DNA of 64,000 nucleotides, from NCBI RefSeq assembly GCF_900459405.1, contig NZ_UHFN01000002.1:1-64000 (forward strand), written 5' to 3'. How positions within the stretch are numbered: the stretch's first letter is position 1; each line of letters begins with the position of its first letter. Source of the DNA: Streptococcus hyointestinalis. Lineage in GTDB: Bacteria > Bacillota > Bacilli > Lactobacillales > Streptococcaceae. Below the pieces are notes generated by a model, which had not been told where the DNA came from, made no database searches, and was given only the letters and a program-made list of their open reading frames with translations. Made by a program: the position numbers and the translations under genes. Positions 8,390-17,410 of this stretch are shown piece by piece.

Positions 8390-10729
8390 TTAGGCTCTGT
8401 TGCCTGCTTTCGACGTTCTTTTAGAACCTTTCTTTGTTCCTTTCTTCTCTGGACTAGCAAAGGCAACCTCGTTATTGTCATTAAGAATGAGATGTGCGTC
8501 AAAGGTTTCTCCGTTCTTTCTTTTAAACCCTTTGATTAGGCGAGTCTTACGCTTAGTCACAAGGTCAGCTACTTGTGATTTGGTTATCTTTTTCGTTGCG
8601 ACTTCAAGGTAAATGATAAAATCACAGGATGGCTCTTTACCTTTTGCTCTATCGTCTTCTGAAACAAGTCCGTTTTCACATTTAGCTACTTTCTTAAAGA
8701 CCTTTATTGGTGCGCCACATTTAGGACAAACACCAAGGCTGCTGCTTTCCTTGTACTCACTAAAGTCTAAGGTCTTGATGTAACTGTCGAGATTGACAAA
8801 GAGATTGGATTCTGTGCTGTTAACACCCAGATAGCGCAGAATGTTTCCTAAGAACTTCTCTGGAGTGTTTGTACCTTCAGTTATCTTACGTAATGATTGT
8901 TCCCATAGGGCAGTGGTCTTAGCGTCACTAAGGAGTTTTTCCTTTTCTACAGCGTAGCAGATTAAACGACCTAATGCTGTTAGATGGACTTTTCCTTTCT
9001 TGATGACAATCCACTCGTTAGTAACCAGTTTATCTAAGATACTAGCACGTGTCGCTTCTGTACCAAGACCTTGTGTCTCTGCCATAACTTGTCGAAGCTC
9101 TTCATCTTCAAATTGTCTGCCTGCTGTTTCCATAGCGTCAAGCAGTGTTCCTAGAGTATAGAGAGGTGGTTTAGTGGTTGTCTTTTCTACTGTAGATAAG
9201 GTTGGTTTAACATTGTTCCCTTTTTCAACTGGAATCAGTGTTTTATTCTCGGCTTCATCGCTGTCAAGAAGTTCATTCTCTTTCCATAAGACCTTCCATC
9301 CTTCGGCTTTTGGGACGTTCCCAATAGTCTTAAAGAGGGCGTTTCCGACTTTAGTGATGATAGTTGTTTGTTCGTACTCATACTTAGGTAGAAACATAGC
9401 CATGCAGCGTTTAGCTATTTCTATATAGATAGCTCGTTTAGGTTCTGACCAAGAAGCTAGTTGCTCTTTGGTTGGGAACTTTTCTGTCACGGTTAAGGCT
9501 GCGTGAACCGCTGCTTTTTTATTATTGACATAGAAGCCGTCTGCTTTTTCAGGGAAGGTAATCATGTCATGAGAGACACCTAGTTGGTCTGCCATTTGTT
9601 CGGTAGTTGCGACCATTGTTTCGTAGCGCTCTTTTGAGATATGAACAGACGGTGTTCTAGGGTAAGTCGTGACCTTGTCTTTGTCATAGAGTTCTTCTAG
9701 TATCTCTAAGACTTGGTTTGGATCTAAGCCCATCTTCTTATTCATGTAGCGCTGCATGCCGCTAAGATTAAAGAGACGAGGTGAGCGTGAGTATTTCGTT
9801 TCAACGGTATGTTCTGTGATGATACCTGTTGAGGTATCGCCAACAAAACGCTCATCAGCAATCAGCTTCTCCCACTGCTCCTTAGTATCGCAGTCACCTT
9901 TCCACTTCTGCCCCTTTTTATCTCCCTTGGTGTACTCCATATCTTTTGGAATATACTTGCCCTTATACGTGCCGTTAGCATGTTCAAAGGTTGCTTCTAG
10001 CTCATAGTAGGTTCTTGGGACAAAGTTCTCTATCTCTTTTTCTCTTAGATAGACAAAGAATAAAGTAGGTGTCATGATGCGCCCTACTGCTACTTTTCCG
10101 TCAACATGGCCATACTTTCTTAGGTATAGTGCTAGGGCTCGTGAAGCATTCATCCCAAGCAACCAGTCAGCTTTCGCTCTTGTTTGGGCTTCTATCGCTT
10201 GCTTATATCGGTAGTCAATGCTCTTTAGGTTTCTAAAGCCCTTTAACACTGGCTTGGGTGATAAGTCATCTACCCATAGACTTTTATAGGTCTTAGATTT
10301 ATCTCCCCATACACCTGCTAGTAAACAAATACTGTAGGAAATATAAGACCCCTCACGGTCAATATCACCTGCCCAAACAATAGTATTCGCTTTTTCTAAC
10401 CAGTATTTGACGTTTTCAAACTGTTTAGCTGCTGTCTTACTACCGCTGATAGGACGATACTGAAAAGTCTCTGGGATGATTGGGAGTGTTTCAAGAGACC
10501 ACTGTTTCCACTCCTCTTTATACTCCTCTGGTTCTTTTAGTTGTGTTAAGTGCCCTATAGCCCATGTGATAACCGCTGTCACTCCTCCCAGAGCCTCAAC
10601 ATTTTTAACAAGGATATAACCTTTTGGTTTTACTTCTTTTTCGATAATGTCTTCGGACCGCTTATCACCTGTAAAGGCGATATAATAAGCAATCGCTTGA
10701 CTTGTCTTTTCTGCTAGTATTACGTGCAT
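8390..10729 (-). CDS. topB: DNA topoisomerase III (type IA)
   Basis: The protein relaxes and decatenates DNA and is common on large Gram-positive conjugative elements. The Toprim start MHVILAEKTSQAIAYYIAF holds the catalytic Glu. AGDIDREGSYISYSICLLAG is the acidic Toprim motif. DKVTTYPRTPSVHISKERY contains the active-site Tyr. GLGTEATRASILDKL is the later type IA motif. The C-terminus has a zinc-ribbon-like CPKCGAP...C pattern and a basic tail. The start at 10729 is preferred over 10747 because family members begin MxVILAEK; no strong ribosome site is visible. Length (about 779 aa) is normal. Confidence 0.93.
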   Translation of the reverse strand: MHVILAEKTSQAIAYYIAFTGDKRSEDIIEKEVKPKGYILVKNVEALGGVTAVITWAIGHLTQLKEPEEYKEEWKQWSLETLPIIPETFQYRPISGSKTAAKQFENVKYWLEKANTIVWAGDIDREGSYISYSICLLAGVWGDKSKTYKSLWVDDLSPKPVLKGFRNLKSIDYRYKQAIEAQTRAKADWLLGMNASRALALYLRKYGHVDGKVAVGRIMTPTLFFVYLREKEIENFVPRTYYELEATFEHANGTYKGKYIPKDMEYTKGDKKGQKWKGDCDTKEQWEKLIADERFVGDTSTGIITEHTVETKYSRSPRLFNLSGMQRYMNKKMGLDPNQVLEILEELYDKDKVTTYPRTPSVHISKERYETMVATTEQMADQLGVSHDMITFPEKADGFYVNNKKAAVHAALTVTEKFPTKEQLASWSEPKRAIYIEIAKRCMAMFLPKYEYEQTTIITKVGNALFKTIGNVPKAEGWKVLWKENELLDSDEAENKTLIPVEKGNNVKPTLSTVEKTTTKPPLYTLGTLLDAMETAGRQFEDEELRQVMAETQGLGTEATRASILDKLVTNEWIVIKKGKVHLTALGRLICYAVEKEKLLSDAKTTALWEQSLRKITEGTNTPEKFLGNILRYLGVNSTESNLFVNLDSYIKTLDFSEYKESSSLGVCPKCGAPIKVFKKVAKCENGLVSEDDRAKGKEPSCDFIIYLEVATKKITKSQVADLVTKRKTRLIKGFKRKNGETFDAHLILNDNNEVAFASPEKKGTKKGSKRTSKAGNRA

Positions 10730-10747
10730 AACTCTATTGTATCTCAA

Positions 10748-10792
10748 ATCAAAAAAATGACTAGAGGAGGATACCCCTAGTCATTGCTGGAT
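10748..10792 (-). terminator. intrinsic terminator after the 10.8-11.7 kb gene
   Basis: On the minus strand AATGACTAG pairs with CTAGTCATT and is followed by seven T. It lies between the membrane-protein gene and topB, so topB has its own promoter or is expressed by readthrough. Confidence 0.75.
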
Positions 10793-10824
10793 ACATGTTT
10801 AAACTACTCTAGAAATACTTGGAT

Positions 10825-11655
10825 TTAGTGCTTGTTCTGGTCGTATTCATCAACGGTAATACCATACTTTTCTTTGAAAATGGTCTCATAACGCTCCAAG
10901 TCATCATGTGTTACCTCTGGATTGAGTCCACTTGTAACAAGGTTGCGAGTGGCTAGAATATAATTATAAAGACTGTCTTTTGCTTGTCCTTCTTTAGTCA
11001 GTTGCTCTTCGTTTTTCTTATCTGCAGAAATGTCTGAATCTAATACTGGTTCTGCGACCTCGTTGTTTTCAATGTAGTCCTCTAAATTTTCTGGATACTT
11101 TTCTAAAATGACGTATTCTTCTTGTGGAAAAAGAAAGGCTTCTACGTCTGGGTCGATGTAGTCATCATCTGGAGTCGGTTCTTGTTCTTGCACTGCTTCT
11201 TCTACATTGGCACTACCAAAATCGTTTGGACGTGGTTCATAGGTGAATTTTGTCAAAAAGAGTGCTGTTAAAAAGGCAGCCATTGCAGCTATTAGAACAC
11301 CGCCAAAGAAAGTTTGAATGTAATCCGTTTGTCCGCTGTTATAAGCGATGAATGCTATGAACAATGCAGCAGCGATACTTGTATAGAACAGTCGCATTAC
11401 AAAGGTAACTTGTTTTTGTCCAAACTGTCTTTCAGCAAAGATGTTAGGGACATGTCCATAATAAGTATTATCATCGATCACGTAGCAACGAGGTTCTCCA
11501 TTTTTTTCTAGGGTTTCATCGATGTAAAGTTCTGCTTCGTAAATAACAGTATCATCTACATCCCCTACATGCAGCTCACCATTAGTTAACTTAACTGCAT
11601 AAGGTTCTAAGAAATAGGGTGAATAGTGTCGCTTAAAATATTCTTTTGTTGCCAT
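10825..11655 (-). CDS. membrane protein with acidic cytoplasmic tail, 276 aa
   Basis: The ATG at 11655 has an AGAGGAAAAATA ribosome site and is preferred over a longer upstream start without one. An N-terminal soluble domain of about 90 residues is followed by two membrane segments (about 96-115 and 121-142) and a long acidic tail rich in Glu and Asp. Expression comes from the class I promoter at 11.71-11.75 kb. Function is unknown; the element context suggests a role in transfer or maintenance. Confidence 0.6.
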   Translation of the reverse strand: MATKEYFKRHYSPYFLEPYAVKLTNGELHVGDVDDTVIYEAELYIDETLEKNGEPRCYVIDDNTYYGHVPNIFAERQFGQKQVTFVMRLFYTSIAAALFIAFIAYNSGQTDYIQTFFGGVLIAAMAAFLTALFLTKFTYEPRPNDFGSANVEEAVQEQEPTPDDDYIDPDVEAFLFPQEEYVILEKYPENLEDYIENNEVAEPVLDSDISADKKNEEQLTKEGQAKDSLYNYILATRNLVTSGLNPEVTHDDLERYETIFKEKYGITVDEYDQNKH

Positions 11656-11706
11656 TATTTTTCCTCTAAAAACTTTCTCTCTTATTCTTGCTTTAACTTT
11701 GATACC

Positions 11707-11748
11707 ATTATACCACGCACCACTTGCAATCTCCAAGCCAACTGGCAG
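11707..11748 (-). promoter_or_regulatory. class I promoter with CTGCCAG box
   Basis: Minus strand: CTGCCAG, TTGGAG, 18 bp, TATAAT. It lies about 30 bp beyond the terminator of CRISPR locus A and drives the 10.8-11.65 kb gene. Confidence 0.7.
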
Positions 11749-11788
11749 TCAGCAAAAACTTTTTTAATAACATAATGTGAAAAAAGAA

Positions 11789-11817
11789 CAAGAAAAAACA
11801 ACCGATGAAAGGTTGCT
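11789..11817 (-). terminator. trailer terminator of CRISPR locus A
   Basis: Minus strand: AGCAACC, loop, GGTTG and six T, the same AGCAAC...GTTG type found at the ends of loci C, D, E and F. Confidence 0.7.
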
Positions 11818-11835
11818 GAAGAAGTGGTCGCTGAT

Positions 11836-11937
11836 GTTTCAGTACCATGCTATATTTGAAGGTTATCAAACCGACTACACCTCAAGAAGCTATTGAAATG
11901 AGTTTCAGTACCGTGCTAATCTTTATGGTTCTCAAAC
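11836..11937 (-). CRISPR. CRISPR locus A, two degenerate repeats, one spacer
   Basis: Two diverged 36-bp repeats (11836-11871 and 11902-11937) flank one 30-bp spacer. The array is read leftward from the leader at 11938. The spacer reads in one frame as TTPQEAIEM, which fits an origin in a coding region. Repeat decay suggests that the locus no longer acquires spacers. No cas gene is adjacent. Confidence 0.8.
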
Positions 11938-12045
11938 CTCATCAGCCGACACCATAAGCATGGTCAAGCACCCTTACCTTCTCTCCGTGGATTTCAGCAG
12001 AGCCACTTGAAGTTCTCGCCAAGCGACGGTCTCTGAATTGACCTT
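11938..12045 (-). ncRNA. structured CRISPR leader RNA, locus A
   Basis: The promoter is TTGCTA, 17 bp, TATACT (rightmost about 12080, -10 at 12052-12057). The transcript begins GGTC..GACC (hairpin 1), then TCGC..GCGA (hairpin 2), then a long hairpin closed by TCAAGT and GCTTGA, then an ACCATGC...ATGG anti-repeat-like piece before the first repeat. Copies B to F share this layout with paired base changes. Confidence 0.7.
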
Positions 12046-12131
12046 ACTTATAGTATAGCAAACTCTGTCCTGTTTAGCAATCGACATGGTTTATGAGTTG
12101 CCTTTTGGCTAAAAAATGGTATAATGAAAAT

Positions 12132-12250
12132 AGAAAAAGGGTCGGTTTGCAGACCAACCCATTGTAGAACCGTTTAGACGGTGGCTTGTTAATAAAACCT
12201 ATTTAAATAGCCGTACCAACTCGCCAAAGTATTGACGGCTATTTATTTTT
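12132..12250 (+). ncRNA. type I antitoxin RNA (locus A)
   Basis: The promoter is TTGCCT, 16 bp, TATAAT (12120-12125), divergent from the CRISPR leader promoter. The RNA starts with a GGGTCGGTTTGC..ACCAACCC hairpin, has a GAACCGTTTAGACGGT element and ends at the AGCCGT..ACGGCT hairpin with a T run. Its 3' end overlaps the 3' end of the toxin mRNA on the other strand, as in par/Fst and TxpA/RatA systems. Confidence 0.65.
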
Positions 12251-12346
12251 GTCATCGTTTTTGAAGATTTTATAACACAAACCAATCAAACTAATGGCAA
12301 ATTGTCCAAAAGCAAGAAGGATTTGCACCACTTCAAACGCTGTCAA
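12239..12346 (-). CDS. holin-like type I toxin, 35 aa
   Basis: The peptide starts MTAFEVVQILLAFGQFAISL and ends in a charged tail (FKNDDKNK). It is one membrane helix with the M(S/T)xFEVL..L..G.F..SL pattern of putative holin-like toxins (Hol_Tox, TxpA-like). The start codon is TTG with a GGAAGGAGGAG ribosome site. Promoter ATGGTATAAT lies at about 12446-12451 on the minus strand. The convergent antitoxin RNA overlaps its end. It should depolarise or damage the membrane if the antitoxin RNA is lost. Confidence 0.75.
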   Translation of the reverse strand: MTAFEVVQILLAFGQFAISLIGLCYKIFKNDDKNK

Positions 12347-12392
12347 AACTGCTCCTCCTTCCTGTTAAGTTTGATGAAATGCTCATAAGCAT
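12333..12392 (-). CDS. leader ORF overlapping toxin start, 19 aa
   Basis: The peptide MLMSISSNLTGRRSSFDSV has an AGTGAGGTG ribosome site and ends 14 bases inside the toxin gene. The toxin copy at 31.5 kb has a matching leader ORF beginning MPMCISS. Conservation of the start and position points to translational control of the toxin. Confidence 0.5.
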   Translation of the reverse strand: MLMSISSNLTGRRSSFDSV

Positions 12393-12470
12393 CACCTCAC
12401 TTTCAGAAAACAAGAGCCACCGTCTTTCACTTTTCTACGATAATTATTATACCATATTTAATATCCTGAA

Positions 12471-12503
12471 ACACTCTCTGTATGCTAATAGAGAGTGTTT
12501 TTT
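12471..12503 (-). terminator. hairpin upstream of the toxin promoter; gap 12504-12649
   Basis: ACACTCTCT...AGAGAGTGTTTTTT forms an intrinsic terminator readable rightwards; its A-rich side also allows leftward use. I see no gene in 12504-12649. Confidence 0.5.
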
Positions 12504-12649
12504 GGATAAAAGAAAAACGTTTGATTGCTACTGATCCATGATTACTTTTTTGTTCACTAGTTACTACTAACTATCGGCCAACAAAAACGAAAAAATCGCT
12601 TGATAATAAGCGACCTTTTCAATTTAGGATTACTCACAATTGATACCTA

Positions 12650-13005
12650 CTACTTATCCTTCTTAGTTGATGATGAATTTGTTTGTCTTGTTCCTGTATC
12701 TTTGGATTTTGAGTTCATTTTCTTGGTATAATCTACTTCAAATGTAAGTTGAACATCAGATTTATTTGTGACTGAATCTAGAAAGTCATTTTTCTATTCC
12801 CAAACTATTTGTGTTCAAGCCGCATTTTCATGTTGATTGAAGAACTTAGAAATATCAGTCCCTTTTTTTGCACTGTCCCATCTTTAGGCGTGATTTCTTT
12901 ATCTAGAAGAACACTAGACTTATCTTTTTTATAGAAAGCGAACAGAGCCAGCCCTACATAGACGAAAAATCCTGCTGCTGAAAGAAAAGCATATAACTTA
13001 TTCAA
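12650..13005 (-). pseudogene. broken small membrane protein gene
   Basis: The intact 5' part (12805-13005) encodes one N-terminal membrane helix (LYAFLSAAGFFVYVGLALFAFY) and then ends in an odd tail. A second frame continues to 12650 with a sensible end (SVTNKSDVQLTFEVDYTKK...). The two parts appear to be one membrane-anchored protein separated by a frameshift and a stop. It could instead be two real short genes. Confidence 0.45.
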
Positions 13006-13151
13006 GCTATTCAGAAAACCACAAAAGCTAATTCCGTCCGCTACAGGTAAAATTATCCATATGCTCCCTAATATTAACCTTGCTTTTTATCAAGAAATAG
13101 GTTTCTAAAGGAAGATAGTAATGCTGTGCGAATAATAAATCAAAAACCTTC

Positions 13152-13520
13152 TCATTCCTGCCACTTAAATATTTCCTCTCGCTTAATACGAGTGAGTCCA
13201 TAGAATTCCTTGGCGAGAAAGCGTACAGCTCCTATATGGTCTCCCATCTGCACGACGCATAGGCCATCACGCTCTATATCATACACCCAATGGCTTTTGG
13301 GATTGCGTAGAGAGCTTTTTGCAAATTCGCTATCTCTTTCGAGCCAATCATATCCTGGTCTGTAGAAAGCCTTTGTTTGAAAAACATCAGCGTTAAACCC
13401 ATAGAAACAGTGACTGCATAGAGTCTTTTCTCTGTCTATCCAGCTACACTTGCCTTTCTCCTCGTCATAGCAAGGTGCAAAACTGTTGCAGCCACAACGT
13501 CTACAAATACCTATTTCCAT
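13152..13520 (-). CDS. Cys-rich zinc-binding-like protein, 122 aa
   Basis: The N-terminus has ICRRCGCNSFAPC...KGKCSW...LCSHC, a four-to-six cysteine pattern that resembles small zinc-binding proteins of phages and plasmids. The rest is unrecognised. The ATG is preceded by AGAGGTGAA. Confidence 0.55.
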   Translation of the reverse strand: MEIGICRRCGCNSFAPCYDEEKGKCSWIDREKTLCSHCFYGFNADVFQTKAFYRPGYDWLERDSEFAKSSLRNPKSHWVYDIERDGLCVVQMGDHIGAVRFLAKEFYGLTRIKREEIFKWQE

Positions 13521-13591
13521 TCACTTCACCTCTACTATATAAGTCATAGGGTTCTACCGATATTAGTACCTAAAGTATTATGTAGTACTTC

Positions 13592-14344
13592 CTAGTGTAA
13601 AAACAACTTTCGGTAAATGTAGTCGTTCCAATCATGGCTAAGATAGAAATAATCTACCAACTCGTACAGTATTTTTATATTCTTCTTTGAAATTCCCTTA
13701 CTTAACCAATATTTCGTATTCTCCTTACTTCTTAAAAAGTGGCTATTTGCATCATGTTTATACAATCTTGCCGACAACGCAGTTCTCGCTTTTTTAAGGA
13801 GCGAACTATGAGCATGTCTGCTTTTTTGTTTGAGGTTTACCAATTGACTTCTCTCTTCTCTGATGGTATGTAGCAGACTCTCTTGATTAAGAAGAGTAAC
13901 AGCTACCTCTTCGACAACTTGTGGTGAAACATGAAGAAGTCTTTTAAAACCCAATGGGAAAGTGATAACAGGTCTTGCGACTAACTTACGTCGCTTCATA
14001 TCAGCATGCTGATAGATAATAACATCACGGATATTAACTCTAATAGTTGCTTCAAAACCAGTCAAAAAATCTGGAAGCTCCTTTGGAGATAAGTGATAGA
14101 TGTAGCTACTTGTAATACCTAACTTTACTCTAGCATATTCTATGTCTCTTTGTATGCGCTCATTCATAGTAGCGTCTTGGAAAATTATCGGTTTAGGTTC
14201 TAGCTTATTTGTCTCATCATTTGTGTTTTCTGACACTATAGATTTAGGGTCAATCACATCTTGGTGCAGCTTCCAATCTGAAAAAGGTGAGAAGGAGACA
14301 CCACGAGTTTCTTTTGTTTTAAAACACTTCTTTTGTACTTCCAT
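13592..14344 (-). CDS. hypothetical protein, about 250 aa
   Basis: Unrecognised. The N-terminal third is polar; the middle (LGITSSYIYHLSPKELPDFLTGFEATIRV) looks like a small folded domain; the last 130 residues are basic and helical, which might bind nucleic acid. The ATG at 14344 follows AAGGTGAGAG and is preferred over the ATG 12 bases upstream. Confidence 0.5.
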   Translation of the reverse strand: MEVQKKCFKTKETRGVSFSPFSDWKLHQDVIDPKSIVSENTNDETNKLEPKPIIFQDATMNERIQRDIEYARVKLGITSSYIYHLSPKELPDFLTGFEATIRVNIRDVIIYQHADMKRRKLVARPVITFPLGFKRLLHVSPQVVEEVAVTLLNQESLLHTIREERSQLVNLKQKSRHAHSSLLKKARTALSARLYKHDANSHFLRSKENTKYWLSKGISKKNIKILYELVDYFYLSHDWNDYIYRKLFLH

Positions 14345-14377
14345 TAAATCTCTCACCTTCTTCTTTTCTGTTTAGTT

Positions 14378-14548
14378 TTAATTCACATCGTACTCGATGA
14401 GACAAGAGTGGGATGTTGACATTCCCAAAACTACTGTTTGATACCCAACTACTTTTGGATTAGAAGAATAGTTTGTTTCCAAAAAACTATTAACTACTTC
14501 CTCTAACTTACTAGGGTATTCGCTCTCAAATATTTGAATACGTTTCAT
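14378..14548 (-). CDS. small hypothetical protein, 56 aa
   Basis: The frame starts MKRIQIFESEYPSKLEEVVN and ends SCLIEYDVN. Its ATG overlaps the stop of the upstream gene (ATGA), a strong sign of coupling. Function unknown. Confidence 0.55.
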   Translation of the reverse strand: MKRIQIFESEYPSKLEEVVNSFLETNYSSNPKVVGYQTVVLGMSTSHSCLIEYDVN

Positions 14549-14775
14549 CACTCAATATCCTCTTCAAATTCTGGTAGACCACAAGCGAAAATTTGCACCG
14601 TTTCTGTCTTTCCATCTGGCGTCTTACGTTCAAACTCAAACTGCGTTTTTCCTTCTTTTCGCCCTTTATAAAATAGAAATTTTCTAAGGCACTTTTTTCG
14701 TGGTTTCTGGCACGTTTTTAGTCTCCATTTGAGACTTAATGTCCGCTCAGCAATCGAAGCTGATGTACTGTCCAT
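14548..14775 (-). CDS. hypothetical protein, possibly frameshifted, 75 aa
   Basis: The C-terminal half (FYKGRKEGKTQFEFERKTPDG...FACGLPEFEEDIE) looks genuine. The first 30 residues have odd composition, and no ribosome site precedes the first ATG. In another frame METKNVPETTKKVP runs to a TAG exactly where the good frame begins, so the natural protein may start there and need a +1 shift or be mutated. Confidence 0.4.
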   Translation of the reverse strand: MDSTSASIAERTLSLKWRLKTCQKPRKKCLRKFLFYKGRKEGKTQFEFERKTPDGKTETVQIFACGLPEFEEDIE

Positions 14776-14792
14776 TACAGGCGGACATTCAA

Positions 14793-14945
14793 CTAATGTA
14801 GGTGAAGACCCCTATAAGCAATACGATCCAGACTATCCCCTATCATTGCGAAAGCTTTAGCTTGTGTTTGCTTTGCGTCTGCTTCCAAAAGTCTGATAGC
14901 AAGTTCTGGGTTTCCTGTTAGTTCTAATGCTTCCTTGTATTCCAT
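14793..14945 (-). CDS. small hypothetical protein, 50 aa
   Basis: The frame begins MEYKEALELTGNPELAIRLL and ends RGLHLH. It is helical, with a GAAAGGAATTGGA ribosome site. It belongs to the leftward row of small genes between 13 and 16 kb. Confidence 0.5.
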   Translation of the reverse strand: MEYKEALELTGNPELAIRLLEADAKQTQAKAFAMIGDSLDRIAYRGLHLH

Positions 14946-14973
14946 ATTCCAATTCCTTTCTTGTGAGTGGACT

Positions 14974-15132
14974 CTATTTTCTTAGTAACAAGATGATTAC
15001 TAAAACAACTAGCAAAAACAGTGTTAATACTGGGACACAGATGAGAAGCGCTGAACGTGAGCGTTCTTCACTACTAATAGAATGTGTACTCTGCTTTGCT
15101 TCAAGGTTTGTTACTGTTTCCTTTTCTACCAT
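14974..15132 (-). CDS. single-TM small protein, 52 aa
   Basis: A polar N-terminal half (MVEKETVTNLEAKQS) leads into one hydrophobic helix (LLICVPVLTLFLLVVLVIILL) ending in RK. A GAAAGGACAC ribosome site precedes the ATG. This suggests a tail-anchored membrane peptide. Function unknown. Confidence 0.5.
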   Translation of the reverse strand: MVEKETVTNLEAKQSTHSISSEERSRSALLICVPVLTLFLLVVLVIILLLRK

Positions 15133-15153
15133 GTGTCCTTTCCTCACTGTATT

Positions 15154-15534
15154 CTAGTTCACTAATTGCTTATTGACAATCTTTCTCAAGTCAGAACAAG
15201 TGCAGTGCCAAAAGTTTCCCTTTTTAAGAAGGGACTCGATAGCTGATAGCTGCTTGTCTAACTTTTCCCAACTGTCAATTCCTCGATAGATTTGAGCGAC
15301 ATGCTCTAAATCCTCTTTGTTTTCCAGTTCCGCCCAGTCAGTATAGGCTTTGTTAGCAGCAAACCTATTTTCCCTTAATGTGCGGCGAAGTCCTTTGTAG
15401 ACTAACCATAGTCGATTAGTAGCTACCTCTAAGTCGGTATAGGTTGCTGTTTGGACTTTATGAGTTGCTTCGGCAACTTCAGCTGGTGTTTCGTCGATGT
15501 TTTCGAGTACGTCAAATAAGCTGATTTCTTCCAT
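15154..15534 (-). CDS. hypothetical helical protein, 126 aa
   Basis: Unrecognised, mostly alpha-helical and charged, with two Cys near the C-terminus (WHCTCSDL). A GGAGGGAAA site precedes the ATG. It lies in the class I-driven leftward region upstream of the small genes. Confidence 0.55.
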   Translation of the reverse strand: MEEISLFDVLENIDETPAEVAEATHKVQTATYTDLEVATNRLWLVYKGLRRTLRENRFAANKAYTDWAELENKEDLEHVAQIYRGIDSWEKLDKQLSAIESLLKKGNFWHCTCSDLRKIVNKQLVN

Positions 15535-15604
15535 TTTCCCTCCAACTAATCGTCTAACAACTCTTTGTTTTCAAAAACATTTCCTACGATTGTGCAGTTG
15601 TTTG

Positions 15605-15697
15605 CTAAAGTTCAATTTCATCAAATGTAGCACCCTCAAAAGTATCTACAAATGAGACTGTTTCTTCACTGTAATCATTTTTCTTTACGTCAAACAT
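15605..15697 (-). CDS. very small acidic ORF, 30 aa
   Basis: MFDVKKNDYSEETVSFVDTF is followed by GATFDEIEL. The start lies inside the end of the 17-aa ORF just upstream, so it may be coupled to it. It has little else to support it. Confidence 0.35.
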   Translation of the reverse strand: MFDVKKNDYSEETVSFVDTFEGATFDEIEL

Positions 15698-15738
15698 TTT
15701 TTCTTTTCTTTATGCCAAACTTTGTATTGTACTAACAT
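15685..15738 (-). CDS. 17-aa leader-like ORF
   Basis: MLVQYKVWHKEKKKCLT has a strong GGAGGGGTAAA ribosome site and its stop overlaps the start of the 30-aa ORF. It may be a leader peptide for that gene. Confidence 0.35.
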   Translation of the reverse strand: MLVQYKVWHKEKKKCLT

Positions 15739-15757
15739 TTTACCCCTCCAAAAATTT

Positions 15758-15970
15758 TTAGTTCCCTTGAGTTACTTTCATCCGTCTAATCACTTTTACA
15801 ACCCTATCAAACTCTTCGATAGACAGATTGATTATGTGTCTTCCGTCAGGAAGCGGTGTTTTAACTACAATATAACAGAAATCATAGGACAACCTTGCTA
15901 TGTCATCTATGTTTAGGAACAATAGACTTCCATCTTGGTTATCACAAATAATATCAACGAAATTCCCCAT
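15758..15970 (-). CDS. hypothetical protein, 70 aa
   Basis: Sequence MGNFVDIICDNQDG...NIDDIARLSY...VVKTPLPDGRHIINLSIEEFDRV. It is a close relative of the gene split by the tnpB element next door (MSKFVDIF...VDDIARL...VKTPFPDG). Function unknown, but having two tandem copies suggests that it matters to the element. Confidence 0.6.
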   Translation of the reverse strand: MGNFVDIICDNQDGSLLFLNIDDIARLSYDFCYIVVKTPLPDGRHIINLSIEEFDRVVKVIRRMKVTQGN

Positions 15971-16300
15971 TTTGTTCTCCCTTTATTCAAAAACTTAACT
16001 CTGCTATAATTCCCTAAGCCATGCAGCTAATTGCTCAAAGTCGCTTTCGTCCATGATAGCCCTTTTTGTACCATCTGGAAAAGGTGTTTTAACTAACAGC
16101 ACGTAATTCCCCTACCTCTTAGGTGGTGGGATGTAAGGGCTTGGATATGGCATAGGACTCAATGTGTAATCATCGCCCCCAAAAATAGAGGTTAAAGTAT
16201 AAGCAGTCAAATTCGTAGGATAGTATCGTCCAACCGACTTGGAGTATTGAGGCTACTAGAGGTATAATAGTAGTATAAAAAACTTGGGAAGGAGTTCTGT

Positions 16301-17410
16301 GTGACTGTTAAGCAAAAATCCTATAAATTTCGCTTATATCCCAACCTTGACCAGCGTATCATGTTTGCGAAAACATTCGGTTCATCTCGTGCTATCTGGA
16401 ATATGATGCTTGCAGATAAAATCAAGTATTACGAGGAGACTGGTAAAACGCTCAAAAACACACCAGCTCAGTATAAGAAAGAGTTCCCTTGGCTGAAAGA
16501 GGTTGACAGTTTGGCACTTGCCAATGTTCAGCTCAACTTGCAAAAAGCCTATAAATCATTCTTCAACTCTGGATTTGGCTTTCCTAAATTCAAGTCAAAA
16601 CGCCACCGTCAGTCTTATCGAACAAATAACCAAAATGGTACAATAGCCGTTTCTGACGGTAAAGTCAAGCTCCCTAAGATTGGTTGGGTTAGATTGGAAC
16701 AACATCGTCAAATGATTGGTACAATCAAAAGTGCAACTATCTCCATGACAGAAACTGGAAAGTATTACATTTCTATTCTCTGTGAAAGCGATGTCCAGCC
16801 CCTTCCAAAGACAGGTACTTCTGTTGGTATCGACCTAGGTATTGAAAACTTCGCCATTCTATCCACTGGTGAGAAAATCGGTAATGAGCGGTTTCTGAAG
16901 AACCTGTCTAAGAAGTTGGCTAAGGAACAAAAAATACTATCTCGACGTGCCTTGGGTGCTAAAAAGGCAGGAAAGAAACTATCCGAGAGTGCTAATTACC
17001 AAAAGCAACGTATCAAGGTTGCTAAAATCCATGAAAAGATTGCCAATAAGCGTAAGGACTTTCTCAATAAGCTCAGTATGGAGATTATCAAGAACCACGA
17101 TATTATCTGTATTGAGGACTTATCGAGTAAAAACCTGATGACTAATCACAAGTTAGCGAAATCTATTGGCGATGTCTCATGGTCTGAATTTGTGAGAATG
17201 TTGGAATATAAGGCTGAATGGTACGAGAAACAAGTATCAAAAATCAGTCGTTGGTATCCATCATCTCAACTATGTTCAGATTGCGGTCACAACTCTGGAA
17301 AGAAACCACTCAATATCCGAAATTGGACTTGCGAGAATTGTGGTTCTCATCATGATAGAGACATCAACGCTAGTATCAATATCCTAAATGAAGGATTGAG
17401 ATTAGCCTAG
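16301..17410 (+). CDS. tnpB: TnpB RNA-guided nuclease, 369 aa
   Basis: GTG start with a GGGAAGGAG ribosome site. The N-terminal helix-turn-helix-like part starts [16 protein letters not shown]. RuvC-I Asp is in [14 protein letters not shown], RuvC-II Glu in [13 protein letters not shown]. The zinc ribbon is [12 protein letters not shown]...CENCG, and RuvC-III Asp is in [12 protein letters not shown]. All catalytic residues are present, so the nuclease should be active with the guide RNA made from the 3' end of the gene and right end. Confidence 0.92.
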   Translation: MTVKQKSYKFRLYPNLDQRIMFAKTFGSSRAIWNMMLADKIKYYEETGKTLKNTPAQYKKEFPWLKEVDSLALANVQLNLQKAYKSFFNSGFGFPKFKSKRHRQSYRTNNQNGTIAVSDGKVKLPKIGWVRLEQHRQMIGTIKSATISMTETGKYYISILCESDVQPLPKTGTSVGIDLGIENFAILSTGEKIGNERFLKNLSKKLAKEQKILSRRALGAKKAGKKLSESANYQKQRIKVAKIHEKIANKRKDFLNKLSMEIIKNHDIICIEDLSSKNLMTNHKLAKSIGDVSWSEFVRMLEYKAEWYEKQVSKISRWYPSSQLCSDCGHNSGKKPLNIRNWTCENCGSHHDRDINASINILNEGLRLA

